Position numbers and translations under genes: made by a program. Source: Actinomyces sp. oral taxon 170 str. F0386 (lineage in GTDB: Bacteria; Actinomycetota; Actinomycetes; Actinomycetales; Actinomycetaceae). Taken from it: a stretch of DNA of 32,746 bases. Shown here one piece after another: positions 26,201-32,746 of this stretch. Every line of letters begins with the position of its first letter. Within the stretch, counting starts at the first letter, position 1. The stretch is from NCBI RefSeq assembly GCF_000195595.1, contig NZ_GL882529.1, forward strand, positions 1-32,746, written 5' to 3'. Under the pieces are notes generated by a model, which worked only from the letters and a program-made list of their open reading frames with translations, did no database searches and was not told the origin of the DNA.

Positions 26201-26505
26201 ACGATGATGACGACGATGACCATCAGCAGGCCGTCCCAGTCGGCACCCAGCAGCAGTTCGCCGTGGACTACACGCAGCGATGCCGTCCCTTCGGCCCCTG
26301 GGGCACCTGCTACCAGATGGTCTTCGACATCACCGGCAATCCCAACAGCACCATGTCCTGCGGCTACTGGTACTGGGACACCTGGAACTGGCAGCCCGCC
26401 TGGAACGAGGAGGAGGTATCTCTCGATAAGAACGGGTACGCCCGGCACAAGTTCCCCCACCGGACACCGAACTGGAACCAGACCATCACCTGCACCCAGC
26501 AGTAA
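20218..26505 (+). CDS. Giant membrane-anchored Ig-like/FN3 surface protein
   Basis: A 2095-residue type II membrane protein. Residues 1-110 are cytoplasmic, Ser/Ala-rich and then Arg-rich; about 112-132 is a single membrane helix (SSVAAVVCVAALGTAAWL), not a cleaved signal. Outside, residues about 140-470 look like a beta-propeller or similar beta-repeat domain. From about 495 to 1300 run Ig/cadherin-like repeats marked by VDD...VLxNDxDPDGD motifs likely to bind calcium (for example LANDSDPDGD), then less regular Ig-like domains to about 1550. About five FN3-like domains follow (about 1556, 1643, 1731, 1817 and 1903 onward). A run of seven Asp near 1994 leads to a final 90-residue Cys/Trp-rich domain (RCRPFGPWGTCYQM, CGYWYWDTWNWQPAW). 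The GTG start overlaps the upstream stop. No sortase motif. Probably an adhesin or scaffold; ligand unknown. Confidence 0.88.
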   Translation: MTTPRNDFEAPDNQSSSIDSSAAASGAGDGGSDRSSSSTAQTEHPATDRPGLLARAAGALRPRRRATASASDDEAQDMRSGLTSGTTTSRLAATFRIPQSRAQRQRLRKRLSSVAAVVCVAALGTAAWLHEGVAQADLHLNDGGVWVTSTSKHLVARLNYPSREVDGTIRTSSSSFDVTQNAEDVLVPDSGDASVSSVDPSQVSFSGRTQLTKGMTIAQGGDRVIAIDKVQGTIRATKTKTAGSLTAAAPVVTGMPDVVAAVGQDGAIHAASATSKSLVSLEADNKGWKEATNTSLKLTSGTDLAITAVGDKPVVLERSTGILHLPEGKSVNLDVAGLALQQPGPDADSVLVASRNELISVPLDGGKVTKTPSSKEDTAPEGVPAQPVRLGKCVYAAWSGSGQFVRSCSGLFSGDTETLHDDKLASSSAPIFRVNRDAIVLNDLETGSVWLPNNDLVLIDDWTDKTAQTDDNADQKDDSANTSESQTPPERTEENHAPKAVDDSFGVRPGRSALLPVLANDSDPDGDVLTAAPQDNGGSLAATKAQGGLALRMDIPENATGSYSVPYTADDGRGMSDSAVATVDVHGWDVNGAPNQITTPTLTVAEGASGSLDVLGHWLDPDGDDLYLVSAQGEGLDTKVSNEGTVTVHELGAGTGTRDLTVTVSDGRETTSGVVKVDVQPAQSAKPVANADHVRVVAGTKAVVSPLENDTSPSGGTLRLAAVQEAPAGTSIDVDQQAGVFTFSTDAGAQAQTYYLTYDVMDGANTAQGIVRVDVTPKADATVPPEAENDTALLRNGGSTTIAPLNNDFDPSGGILVLQSVNAPPDSGVTVTVVDHSLLQITAAGTVPANLTVDYTVTNGTSSATGKVAIVPVTQSQPQPPVVTDDTAVVRAGDVVTASVLDNDSSPSGLNLSVDSQVSLVGDELGTAWVSEDTVRFRAGSQPGRTSYAYTVKDDQGQTASGVLTVEVRAQDAEHNSAPSPRNLEARTLAGSATNITVPLDGIDPDGDSVSLVGLNQAPSLGSVEVNSSWLTYKPAEGATGTDTFTYVVEDRFGTQSTGTVRVGVAQASPVNVAPVATDDLVVAKPGRTVAVDVLSNDLDTDGDSLSLEGDPVASDSSLGVSTRAGRLVLNLPDKEGNHSVTYTVSDGRGGTDTGTVTVQVSNDAPLANPVGVDDYVTVDQVDANGRVTIPVLDNDKDTDGSPWDLKLSSSDPDVEVGKDSLSLTVGETQRLVLYTITDADGLTGHAVVVVPARSALRPRINPSAVPAHVLADKTTDINLSSYILTREGTKPVITDTSSIHMAKGTKDAKTASSGTALSFTPESGFTGQTSVTFTVADGTGSDALSSTLTLPIVVDSSTNKPPTFTPTEVTVAPGEGAVTANLAAMTTDPDPSDKLSFQAGPAPMGFDISLSGSSLSVKASDKATEGTTGSIPITVSDGVNPPVSASLPVRVSASNKPLMTTAPINLESRNGEAVSADVSTAVSNPFPDKPITLSGTPTITSGQGTVTTSGTNVTITPAAGFHGTITAQYKVLDSTGSESRAVTGTITVQVGGVAPTAPSGVNVAPVDADSARVSWTDASANGSPVTGYKVNVNGSEQTCTTSNCLINNLVPGQTYTVQVVATNKYGDSEATTVPYQHNATAKTPAAPSLAAGSGKVTVGWTEVDDPFGGATTYDVRLSDGTVLTGLTGGSASFDVTPGRAYTAQVRARSSQGTVSDWSSPSNPVTPYGEPGAPGTPVITPNGDTVTVGWQAANGNGSPVSYTLHYSNGNTSDSKDVGGATSTTVSISRGTWTFWVEADNGHGTKTSAQASYSYKPAPLSPSTPAVKATGNSGELSVNASPRAGNGWSVGDLTVEYSVDQVNWTSSSTIRGLTDGRAYTVYARVNGGGQYSDVVASSPVAPYGPPSAPSVSCELGGKKQKHAVCSWSPGANNGAGTSYEQTDDGGGTVEDIEVGDTYEGKLKRGESVTWCVRARTNAGTSEWGCDTVTRPSKQGDDDDDDDHQQAVPVGTQQQFAVDYTQRCRPFGPWGTCYQMVFDITGNPNSTMSCGYWYWDTWNWQPAWNEEEVSLDKNGYARHKFPHRTPNWNQTITCTQQ

Positions 26506-26524
26506 CCGGATCATTAACCGGATC
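26503..26524. repeat. 10-bp direct repeat over the giant gene's stop codon
   Basis: TAACCGGATC occurs at 26503-26512, including the stop codon, and again at 26515-26524, two bases later. It lies in the 80-base gap before the MoxR gene, the longest gap in this operon. No terminator-like stem is present there. Confidence 0.6.
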
Positions 26525-26585
26525 GATGCCCAGTGCGCAACAACTCACACACTCACATCTCTCCACCCGAAGGATCATTGATTCC

Positions 26586-27551
26586 ATGCCGATGACCCCC
26601 GAGAACGCGACATGGTTCGCTGACGCCTTCTCCACCATTGTCAACAACGTCGGTCAGGCGCTGCTGGACAAGGAGGACGTGATCAAGCTGGCCCTGACCA
26701 CCATGCTCTCCGAGGGGCACCTCCTGCTCGAGGACGCCCCCGGAACCGGTAAGACCGCCCTGGCCCGGGCCCTGGCGGCCTCGGTGCAGGGGACGCACTC
26801 GCGCATCCAGTTCACCCCCGACCTGCTGCCCAGTGACATCACGGGTGTGACGATCTACGACCAGAAGACCGGCTCGTGGGACTTCCACGCCGGCCCGATC
26901 TTCTCCTCGATCGTCCTGGCCGACGAGATCAACCGGGCCAGTCCCAAGACCCAGTCGGCCCTTCTGGAGGTCATGGAGGAGTCCCAGGTGACGGTCGACG
27001 GCGTGCGGCACACGACCGAGCGGCCCTTCATGGTCATCGCCACCCAGAACCCCATCGAGCAGGCCGGCACCTACCGCCTGCCCGAGGCCCAGCTGGACCG
27101 CTTCCTCATGAAGGCATCCGTGGGCTACCCCAACCGGGAGGCGCTCACCCGGATCCTGTCCAGCTCGGCCCACCCGGACCGCTCCAAGAGCCTGTCCGCG
27201 GTCGTGGCCTCCTCCGTCGTGGCCTCCATGGCGGACCTGGCGGCCTCCAACCACATCGAGAACTCGGTGCTGGACTACATCGGCGCCCTGGTCGAGGCCA
27301 CGCGCGCCGCCGAGGAGACCCGCATGGGCGTGTCGACCCGTGGCGCCATCGGTATGGCTCGGGCCGCCCGCGTGTGGGCCGCCGCCCAGGGCCGCAGCTT
27401 CGTCCTGCCCGACGACGTCAAGGACCTCGCCGAGGTCGTGTGGGCCCACCGCCTGGTCATGGACCCCGACGCCGAGTTCACCGGCGCCACCGCCTCCGGC
27501 GTCATCACCGCCGCCCTGGCCCAGGTCCCCGCACCGACGACCCGCGATTGA
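26586..27551 (+). CDS. MoxR-family AAA+ ATPase
   Basis: A 321-residue cytosolic AAA+ chaperone-like ATPase. Walker A is EDAPGTGKTALARALA (near residue 50), Walker B is IVLADEINRASPKTQSALLE, sensor 1 is IATQNPIEQAGTYRLPEAQL, and VSTRGAIGMARAARVWAA is the lid-domain sensor 2 region, all as in the MoxR/RavA group. MoxR proteins work with neighbouring DUF58 and often VWA-domain proteins, possibly to mature or assemble a membrane or exported complex. The start is ATG at 26586, with AAGGA 11 bases before it; ATG at 26592 and an open stretch back to 26526 are less likely. The TGA overlaps the start region of the DUF58 gene. Its client could be the giant Ig/FN3 protein; this is inference from context. 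Confidence 0.93.
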   Translation: MPMTPENATWFADAFSTIVNNVGQALLDKEDVIKLALTTMLSEGHLLLEDAPGTGKTALARALAASVQGTHSRIQFTPDLLPSDITGVTIYDQKTGSWDFHAGPIFSSIVLADEINRASPKTQSALLEVMEESQVTVDGVRHTTERPFMVIATQNPIEQAGTYRLPEAQLDRFLMKASVGYPNREALTRILSSSAHPDRSKSLSAVVASSVVASMADLAASNHIENSVLDYIGALVEATRAAEETRMGVSTRGAIGMARAARVWAAAQGRSFVLPDDVKDLAEVVWAHRLVMDPDAEFTGATASGVITAALAQVPAPTTRD

Positions 27552-27556
27552 GCCGT

Positions 27557-28966
27557 ATGCCGCCTCAGACGACGTCGCAGAGCTCTGCCCGCCAGGACCG
27601 CCCGGGGTCCGCGGGCCGGGCCGGCGCATCCGTCCCCTCCGCAGCAACGCCCTCGGGATCCTCGGGAGCAGCGGCGCCCGCGGCATCCCCGACGTCCGCG
27701 GCCTCCGCGAAGGCCTCGGCGTCCGCTGCGTCGTCGGCGTCCGCGAGCACGGCCCTGACCGCCCGGCCGGCGAGGTCCCGGCTGACTGACGCCGTCGCCA
27801 CGGCGCTGCGGCCGCTGCGCTGGCTGCTGCAAACGATCACCCCGATCGGATGGGGCTGCCTGGTGCTGCTCGTGGCCTGCGGGCTGACCGGGGCCGTCAT
27901 GGGCTGGCAGGAGGCGTGGAGCGCCGCCATCGTCGTCGGCATCGTCGTCGTGAGCGCCTGGCTGTGGCTCATCCCCCGCGGCGGATACTCGGTCAACCAC
28001 AACCTGCTCGAGCCGCGCGTCACCGTGGGCGACCACGCGCTCATCCGTCTGACCGTCACCAATCCTCGCCCGAGGCCGCTGCTGCCCTCGCGCATGGAGA
28101 TGCCCGTGGGGCCGGGGAGCGCCGTCTTCGTCGTCCCCACCCTGACTCCCCGGGCCGTCCACGAGCGCGGCTTCGTCCTACCCACGCAGCGCCGCGGCAT
28201 CGTCACCGTGGGCCCGGTCCTGGCGGTTCAGCGCGACCCGGTGGGGCTGCTCCAGCACGAGCGCTCCCTGACCACGCCGCAGCACATCCACATCCACCCG
28301 CGCACCCTGCGCCTGGGCACGGTGCTGCACGGCGTCCTGCGCGACATCGAGGGCGCCGTCACCCAGGACCTGTCCAGCTCCGACGTCGCCTTCCACGCCC
28401 TGCGCGACTACGTCCCCGGCGACGACCGGCGCAACGTCCACTGGCGCACCACCGCGCGCACCGGCCGGCTCATGGTGCGTCAGTTCGAGGAGACGCGCCG
28501 CTCCAGCCTGCTGGTCCTGCTGTCCACCCGCCAGGACGACTACGCCGGTGAGGAGGACTTCGAGACCGCGGTGTCCATTGCCTGCTCCCTGACCATGGAC
28601 GCGATCCAGGACGGGCGCGAGGTCCGCTTCATCACCCAGATCGGCGCCCTGCCCACCTCCTCCGCCCTGCGGATGCTGGACACGTCCTGCCTGCTGAGCA
28701 CCGGTGAGGACGACGTCAGCTGCGACCTGCTGGTGCGGCACGCCTGTACGGCGCACCCCGAGGCCTCTATCGTCGTCCTTGTCACCGGTCAGCAGGTCGA
28801 CCGTGCCACCCTGGCCCGGGCCCGCGGCCTCGCCCCCCTGTCCATGGTGGCCGTGACCCTGCGCGCAGGGCAGCAGGGTCTGTCGCGCCACCACGCCGGC
28901 ACGATGCCGGTGGTGGACATGGACCGTCTTGAGCAGCTTCCCACCGCCCTGAGGCGAGCACTATGA
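27557..28966 (+). CDS. DUF58 membrane protein
   Basis: About 469 residues. The first 75 are Ala/Ser/Pro-rich and probably disordered, followed by two membrane helices (GWGCLVLLVACGLTGAVMGW and an adjacent segment) and a cytoplasmic or surface domain. The DUF58 core is marked by HALRDYVPGDDRRNVHWRTT and the following ARTGRLMVRQFEE, conserved in proteins encoded beside MoxR ATPases. The rest resembles a VWA-like fold in which conserved metal-site residues are often degenerate. I take ATG 27557; TTG 27548, which overlaps the MoxR stop, is possible and would be coupled. Its own stop overlaps the next gene (ATGA). The molecular function of DUF58 is not established. Confidence 0.9.
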   Translation: MPPQTTSQSSARQDRPGSAGRAGASVPSAATPSGSSGAAAPAASPTSAASAKASASAASSASASTALTARPARSRLTDAVATALRPLRWLLQTITPIGWGCLVLLVACGLTGAVMGWQEAWSAAIVVGIVVVSAWLWLIPRGGYSVNHNLLEPRVTVGDHALIRLTVTNPRPRPLLPSRMEMPVGPGSAVFVVPTLTPRAVHERGFVLPTQRRGIVTVGPVLAVQRDPVGLLQHERSLTTPQHIHIHPRTLRLGTVLHGVLRDIEGAVTQDLSSSDVAFHALRDYVPGDDRRNVHWRTTARTGRLMVRQFEETRRSSLLVLLSTRQDDYAGEEDFETAVSIACSLTMDAIQDGREVRFITQIGALPTSSALRMLDTSCLLSTGEDDVSCDLLVRHACTAHPEASIVVLVTGQQVDRATLARARGLAPLSMVAVTLRAGQQGLSRHHAGTMPVVDMDRLEQLPTALRRAL

Positions 28967-31539
28967 CCCCGACGACCTCCACCGCCGTCCCCCCGCGCAC
29001 CGCGGACTCTCCGCTCTCCGGCTCCCCCGCCGGTGCACCGTCCCCCGCCGAGTCCTCCTCGCAGGCGGGGCGGCCCTCCGCGCGCTCGCCCGAGTCGGCC
29101 TCCTCCTGGTCGACGGCGACGTCGTCGCGTACGCGCAGCCTCTACAGCACTGAGACGACCCGGCCCGCCCGGTCGATCACCGGCGCCGGACCGCTCCTGT
29201 CGCGTCCGTCCCGGCCGGCGCTGTCGGCCCGTCGGTTCCTGCCCCCCAGGCGCGGCGCCAAGCCGCCCGTACCGGCGGTCGCCGCCCTGGAGATGGCTCT
29301 GGCGGCTGGGATCATCGCCGTCGGCGCGATCCCGTTCCTGCCGGTCTTCGCCTCCGTGGTCGGCTGCCTCGCCGTCGGCTACGGGGCTCTGATCGGAGCG
29401 CTGACCTCGTTGGTCTGCTCGCGCCTGCGCCTGTCGGTGCTGCCGAGCATGGCCGCCCTGGCGCTCGTGCACGTCCTGGTGGCCCCGTGGCTGCTGACCG
29501 ACGTCGGCTCCGGGCTCACGGCCGTCAAGACCGTTCTGGCCTCCACGGTCACCGTGTGGCGCGACGCCCTGACCGTCCCGATGCCGCTGAGCTCCTTCAG
29601 TGGTATGACGGTGCTGCCGTGGCTGACCGGGCTGATCGTATCGGCGCTGGCCACCCGCCTCATTCTGGCGGGCCGTGAGGTTCTGGCCGGTCTGAGCCTG
29701 GTCCTGTTGCCCGTCGTCGGCATCGGCTGGGGCGGTCAGGAGGCCGTGCGCCCCACTGCGCTGGGCATCCTGTTCATCGTCGGCATCCTGGCCCTGTGGA
29801 CCTGCGGCTCCCTGCGGCAGCGACGCAGCCACGTCATCGAGGCCCTGGACCTGAGCTCCTTCTCCACGACCTCGGGGACCACCAGCGCCCGCTCCACCGG
29901 TGACCTCGGCCGGGCGGCCCTGCGAGGGGCGGTCATCGCGGCCGTCCTGCTCATCGTCACCTCCCTGGCCGCCATGGCCTTCACCCCCGCCGCCCCCGCC
30001 TCCCGGACAGTGGTGCGCGACCTCTTCCAGCCGCCCCTGGACCTGACCGAGTACGCCAGTCCGCTGTCCCTGGTGCGCACTCTGGAGACCGACAAGGCCC
30101 ACACCCGGCTCATGAAGCCCACCAACCTGCCCTCGGGCGGGCGCATCCGCATCGCCGCCATGGACTCCTACGACGGCCTGTCGGCCCACATCGGGCAGAA
30201 CGAGAACGGCCAGTCGCGCTTCGAGCGCATCGGCGACAAGACCCAGCTGACGGCCAGCCGGCTCGACGGGCACAAGCAGACCTCCTCCCTGACGATCGAG
30301 GACTACAGCTTCCCCTGGGTCCCCACCATGCCCGAGACGATCCGCATCGAGTCCTCCGGCCCGCGTCAGTCCGCCCTGCGCGAGGGCATGTACTACGACA
30401 AGTTCTCCTCCACCGGCATCGCCACCAGTGGCCTGGCCGAGGGCGACGTCCTCACCGAGCGGGTCGCCCCCTACACCGCGCCCTCCGAGGCCACCCTCAA
30501 CAAGGCGTCCCTGGCCCAGACCGCGCTGGGACCGATCGAGCAGGTGCCGTCGTCGGTGGCCTCCCTGGCCAAGGAGATCGTCGGGGCGGAGTCCAACCCC
30601 ATCGCCCAGGTCCGTGCGCTCCAGCAGCGCCTGCGCACGAGCTACTACTCCGACGGCACCAAGAGCCCCTCGCAGCCGGGGCACGGGGCCGCCCGCATCG
30701 CCTCGATGGTCGAGGCCGACTCCCTCATCGGCGACGACGAGCAGTACTCGGTCCTCATGATGCTCATGTGCCGTTCGCTCAACATCCCGGCCCGCGTGGT
30801 CATGGGCTTCGACCCGGCCACCGATGGCGATGCCAAGACCGTCACGGGTGAGGACGTCAAGGCCTGGGTGGAGATCCCCTTCGAGGGTCTGGGGTGGGTC
30901 TCCTTCGACGTGACCCCGGACCGCGACCAGATCCCCCAGCAGCAGACCACCCAGAAGGTCTCCAACCCCGAGCCCAACGTCCTCCAGCCCCCTCTGCCCA
31001 ACGAGGACCCGGCCCAGCTGCCCCCCAACTACGAGGACCCCCAGCGCGACGACCCCCAGGACGATGACAAGGGAGGTCTGCCGACCGCGGTCATCGTCGT
31101 CGGCGGCTCCATCCTGGCCATCGCGGCGGTCGTGGGCTCGGTCCTGGGCTGGAAGGCCTGGCGACGCAGCCGACGGCGCGGACGCCTCGGCGTCGGCAAC
31201 GCCCTGGGAGCCTGGGAGGAGATCCTCGACCGTGCCCGCGACCTGGGACGCGTCCCCGGGTGGGGAGCCACACGGCGCGAGGCGGCCGAACAGCTGGCCC
31301 TGCACTTCCCGCAGGCCGATCTGCCCCGCTTCGCCGGAGCAGTTGACACTCAGGTCTTCAGCTCCGGGGAGCCCGCGTCGTACGCTCTAGGGGAGTTGTG
31401 GGAATCCTCAGATACGATCGTCCGTTCCATGGGAGCGGAACGCTCGCGCCTGGGGCGGGCCATGGCCCGCCTGTCCCCACGCTCTCTCATCCACCCCGCC
31501 GGGAGGCGGTCACGTCGACCCAGGAGGTTGCGGTCATGA
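28963..31539 (+). CDS. TgpA-like transglutaminase-fold membrane protein, catalytic Cys and His absent
   Basis: An 858-residue membrane protein. Residues 1-100 are Ser/Pro/Thr-rich; about 105-350 contain six or seven hydrophobic helices; about 350-690 are extracytoplasmic and include a transglutaminase-core-like domain; one more helix follows at about 707-727 and a cytoplasmic DUF4129-like tail ends the protein. In active members the core reads G-x-C-x-x-(F/Y), then H-A-W-V-E, then F-D-x-T-P. Here these are GDDEQYSVLM (Asp592 at the Cys position), VKAWVEIPF (Lys633 at the His position) and GWVSFDVTP (Asp649 kept). LNIPARVVMGF confirms the fold. So it is probably not an enzyme but a binding or structural member. 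ATG overlaps the DUF58 stop by four bases, and its own stop overlaps the RDD start. Confidence 0.88.
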   Translation: MTPTTSTAVPPRTADSPLSGSPAGAPSPAESSSQAGRPSARSPESASSWSTATSSRTRSLYSTETTRPARSITGAGPLLSRPSRPALSARRFLPPRRGAKPPVPAVAALEMALAAGIIAVGAIPFLPVFASVVGCLAVGYGALIGALTSLVCSRLRLSVLPSMAALALVHVLVAPWLLTDVGSGLTAVKTVLASTVTVWRDALTVPMPLSSFSGMTVLPWLTGLIVSALATRLILAGREVLAGLSLVLLPVVGIGWGGQEAVRPTALGILFIVGILALWTCGSLRQRRSHVIEALDLSSFSTTSGTTSARSTGDLGRAALRGAVIAAVLLIVTSLAAMAFTPAAPASRTVVRDLFQPPLDLTEYASPLSLVRTLETDKAHTRLMKPTNLPSGGRIRIAAMDSYDGLSAHIGQNENGQSRFERIGDKTQLTASRLDGHKQTSSLTIEDYSFPWVPTMPETIRIESSGPRQSALREGMYYDKFSSTGIATSGLAEGDVLTERVAPYTAPSEATLNKASLAQTALGPIEQVPSSVASLAKEIVGAESNPIAQVRALQQRLRTSYYSDGTKSPSQPGHGAARIASMVEADSLIGDDEQYSVLMMLMCRSLNIPARVVMGFDPATDGDAKTVTGEDVKAWVEIPFEGLGWVSFDVTPDRDQIPQQQTTQKVSNPEPNVLQPPLPNEDPAQLPPNYEDPQRDDPQDDDKGGLPTAVIVVGGSILAIAAVVGSVLGWKAWRRSRRRGRLGVGNALGAWEEILDRARDLGRVPGWGATRREAAEQLALHFPQADLPRFAGAVDTQVFSSGEPASYALGELWESSDTIVRSMGAERSRLGRAMARLSPRSLIHPAGRRSRRPRRLRS

Positions 31540-32746
31540 CGATCACGGCTGACACCCGTAGCAGCGCCCCGACCGCTTCAGGGCCGCCGGGGTCCGCTCA
31601 CTCCTCCGGCGTTGTGTCACAGGCCGAGATCGAGAGCCCGTACGGCATGATGCCGGGCGCACCTGCCCGAAGCGGTACCGGGGAGCGTCCCTGGGCACAG
31701 GACACGGAGCCGACGGCGTCGACCACCTCGTCTCACAAGCCGCATCCGCCCCGTCGTCGGCTCTCCCCGGCCCCGGTCAGGGCGCGTGTCGTCGCCGGGG
31801 TCATCGACCTCGTCGTCGGGTCGCTTCTGGGCACGGGCCTGACCGCCCTCATCTGGCAGGTGGGAGGCCGTCCGGTCATGACCAGCGCTCTGATCGCCTT
31901 CGGGGTGGTTGTCGGGCTGCGGTGGCTCGCCATCGCAGCCACCGGCTGGTCCCTGGGCGGCATCCTGCTCAGGATCCGCATGCTGGGGGCCCGCAACCAG
32001 ACCCCCTCACCGTTGGGTTCCTTCCTCCACGCGGACCTCATCCTGGCCGTCAGCATCACTACGCTCGGTCTGGGCACCATCGCGCTCATGCGCACGGCGG
32101 CCGCCGACCCCGAGGGGCGCGGCTGGCACGACAAGCTCTCCGGGATGGCCCTGCTGCATGCCAGAAAGACCAACCGGCCGGGCCGGGACAATGCCGCAGC
32201 ATCCGCCCCCACGGGATACCCCGCAGGCCGTCCGGCGCCGGCCTCCGTACCGACCGACACCGCCGGCGCCCCGCGCGCACCCGGGCGGGACGGTGCTCCG
32301 AACTCCGCCCAGGCCTCGCCCGCGGCCACCGGTTCGCCGACAGGATCCACGACGGGACCGGTCACCGGCGGCACCGGCGACGCCACACGCACAGCCCTCC
32401 CCACCCAGCCCACCGAGGAGCCCGCATCCGCGGCCGTCTCAGCCCACCTCTCCCCCGGCCTCGAGTCGGAGGCCGCTCCCAGATCCCGTCGTCGGCGCGA
32501 TCAGAAGGCCGAGAAGAAGGCGGAGAAGGCCTTGCGACGCGCGTCCCGGGCGGGCTCGGCGAGCCCCGCGGCCGGCACCGGGCCCACTGCCGGAACCGCC
32601 GAGGCCACCGTGGGAGCCCAGAGCGCCACCGAGGCGGGTGTCGACACCTCCCCCGGCGGAACCGCGCACCCGACGACGTCGGACCCGGTCTCCTCCTCGA
32701 TCCGCCGGCCCCGACCGGCCCGCCCGGGTCAGCCCGCGCGCCACGC
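31536..32746 (+). CDS. RDD-family membrane protein (3' end beyond the window)
   Basis: At least 403 residues, open to the window edge. A strong AGGAGG lies 8 bases before the ATG at 31536, and the first ATGA overlaps the upstream stop. Residues 1-80 are polar and Pro/Ser-rich. The RDD-like membrane domain then spans about 82-212: VRARVVAGVIDLVVGSLLGT, a second pair of helices with GWSLGGILLRIRMLG, and the family-typical ending RGWHDKLSGMALLHARK. The remainder is a long Ala/Pro/Thr/Gly-rich cytoplasmic tail with a highly charged patch (RSRRRRDQKAEKKAEKALRR). In related actinobacterial operons such a protein can continue into a phosphothreonine-binding FHA domain; whether this one does cannot be seen. 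Role unknown. Confidence 0.85.
   Translation, partial: MTITADTRSSAPTASGPPGSAHSSGVVSQAEIESPYGMMPGAPARSGTGERPWAQDTEPTASTTSSHKPHPPRRRLSPAPVRARVVAGVIDLVVGSLLGTGLTALIWQVGGRPVMTSALIAFGVVVGLRWLAIAATGWSLGGILLRIRMLGARNQTPSPLGSFLHADLILAVSITTLGLGTIALMRTAAADPEGRGWHDKLSGMALLHARKTNRPGRDNAAASAPTGYPAGRPAPASVPTDTAGAPRAPGRDGAPNSAQASPAATGSPTGSTTGPVTGGTGDATRTALPTQPTEEPASAAVSAHLSPGLESEAAPRSRRRRDQKAEKKAEKALRRASRAGSASPAAGTGPTAGTAEATVGAQSATEAGVDTSPGGTAHPTTSDPVSSSIRRPRPARPGQPARH

Overview
This is a GC-rich window (by eye well over 60% G+C) with frequent GTG and TTG starts, many ATGA/GTGA gene overlaps and long shadow ORFs on the opposite strand. That pattern, the protein families, and a corynebacterial-type meso-diaminopimelate dehydrogenase point to an actinomycete. 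An Actinomyces-like member of the Actinomycetota is my best guess from family resemblance; nothing in the window proves the genus.

Layout. 1-546: one small, unrecognised, comparatively AT-rich gene. 547-2678 (-): two tandem paralogous family 2 glycosyltransferases. 2916-3977 (+): a divergent rhamnosyltransferase-like GT2. 4055-5026 (-): ddh. 5027-5409: a 27-codon ParD-like antitoxin remnant with a palindrome at its start, then a perfect 18-bp terminator hairpin. 5410-11275 (-): two secreted beta-propeller paralogues, one with FN3 and LamG-like domains and one ending in four tryptophans, with a lipoprotein gene beside the latter. 11982-14320 (+): two overlapping GT-B glycosyltransferases. 14420-17889 (-): a fucosyltransferase-like enzyme, a CDP-alcohol phosphatidyltransferase-family membrane enzyme and a Wzx-like flippase. 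18327-end (+): one tightly packed transcription unit encoding a polyprenyl-phosphate sugar-1-phosphate transferase, a TagD-like cytidylyltransferase, a 2095-residue membrane-anchored Ig-like/FN3 protein, a MoxR AAA+ ATPase, a DUF58 protein, a TgpA-like transglutaminase-fold membrane protein lacking the expected Cys and His, and an RDD-family membrane protein cut by the window end.

How it fits together. The glycosyltransferases, initiating phosphotransferase and flippase make a coherent Wzx-type surface polysaccharide locus. The cytidylyltransferase and CDP-alcohol transferase suggest a phospho-alcohol decoration or a phosphodiester link, which is inference. The propeller, LamG and Ig/FN3 proteins would lie outside the membrane and could bind or organise that glycan. 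MoxR, DUF58, TgpA-like and RDD proteins together with a giant Ig/FN3 protein form a gene set I recognise from other actinobacteria but whose function is not established. Here it is fused by overlapping genes to polysaccharide-initiation genes, and its transglutaminase-like member looks catalytically dead. I saw no rRNA, tRNA, CRISPR array or insertion sequence.
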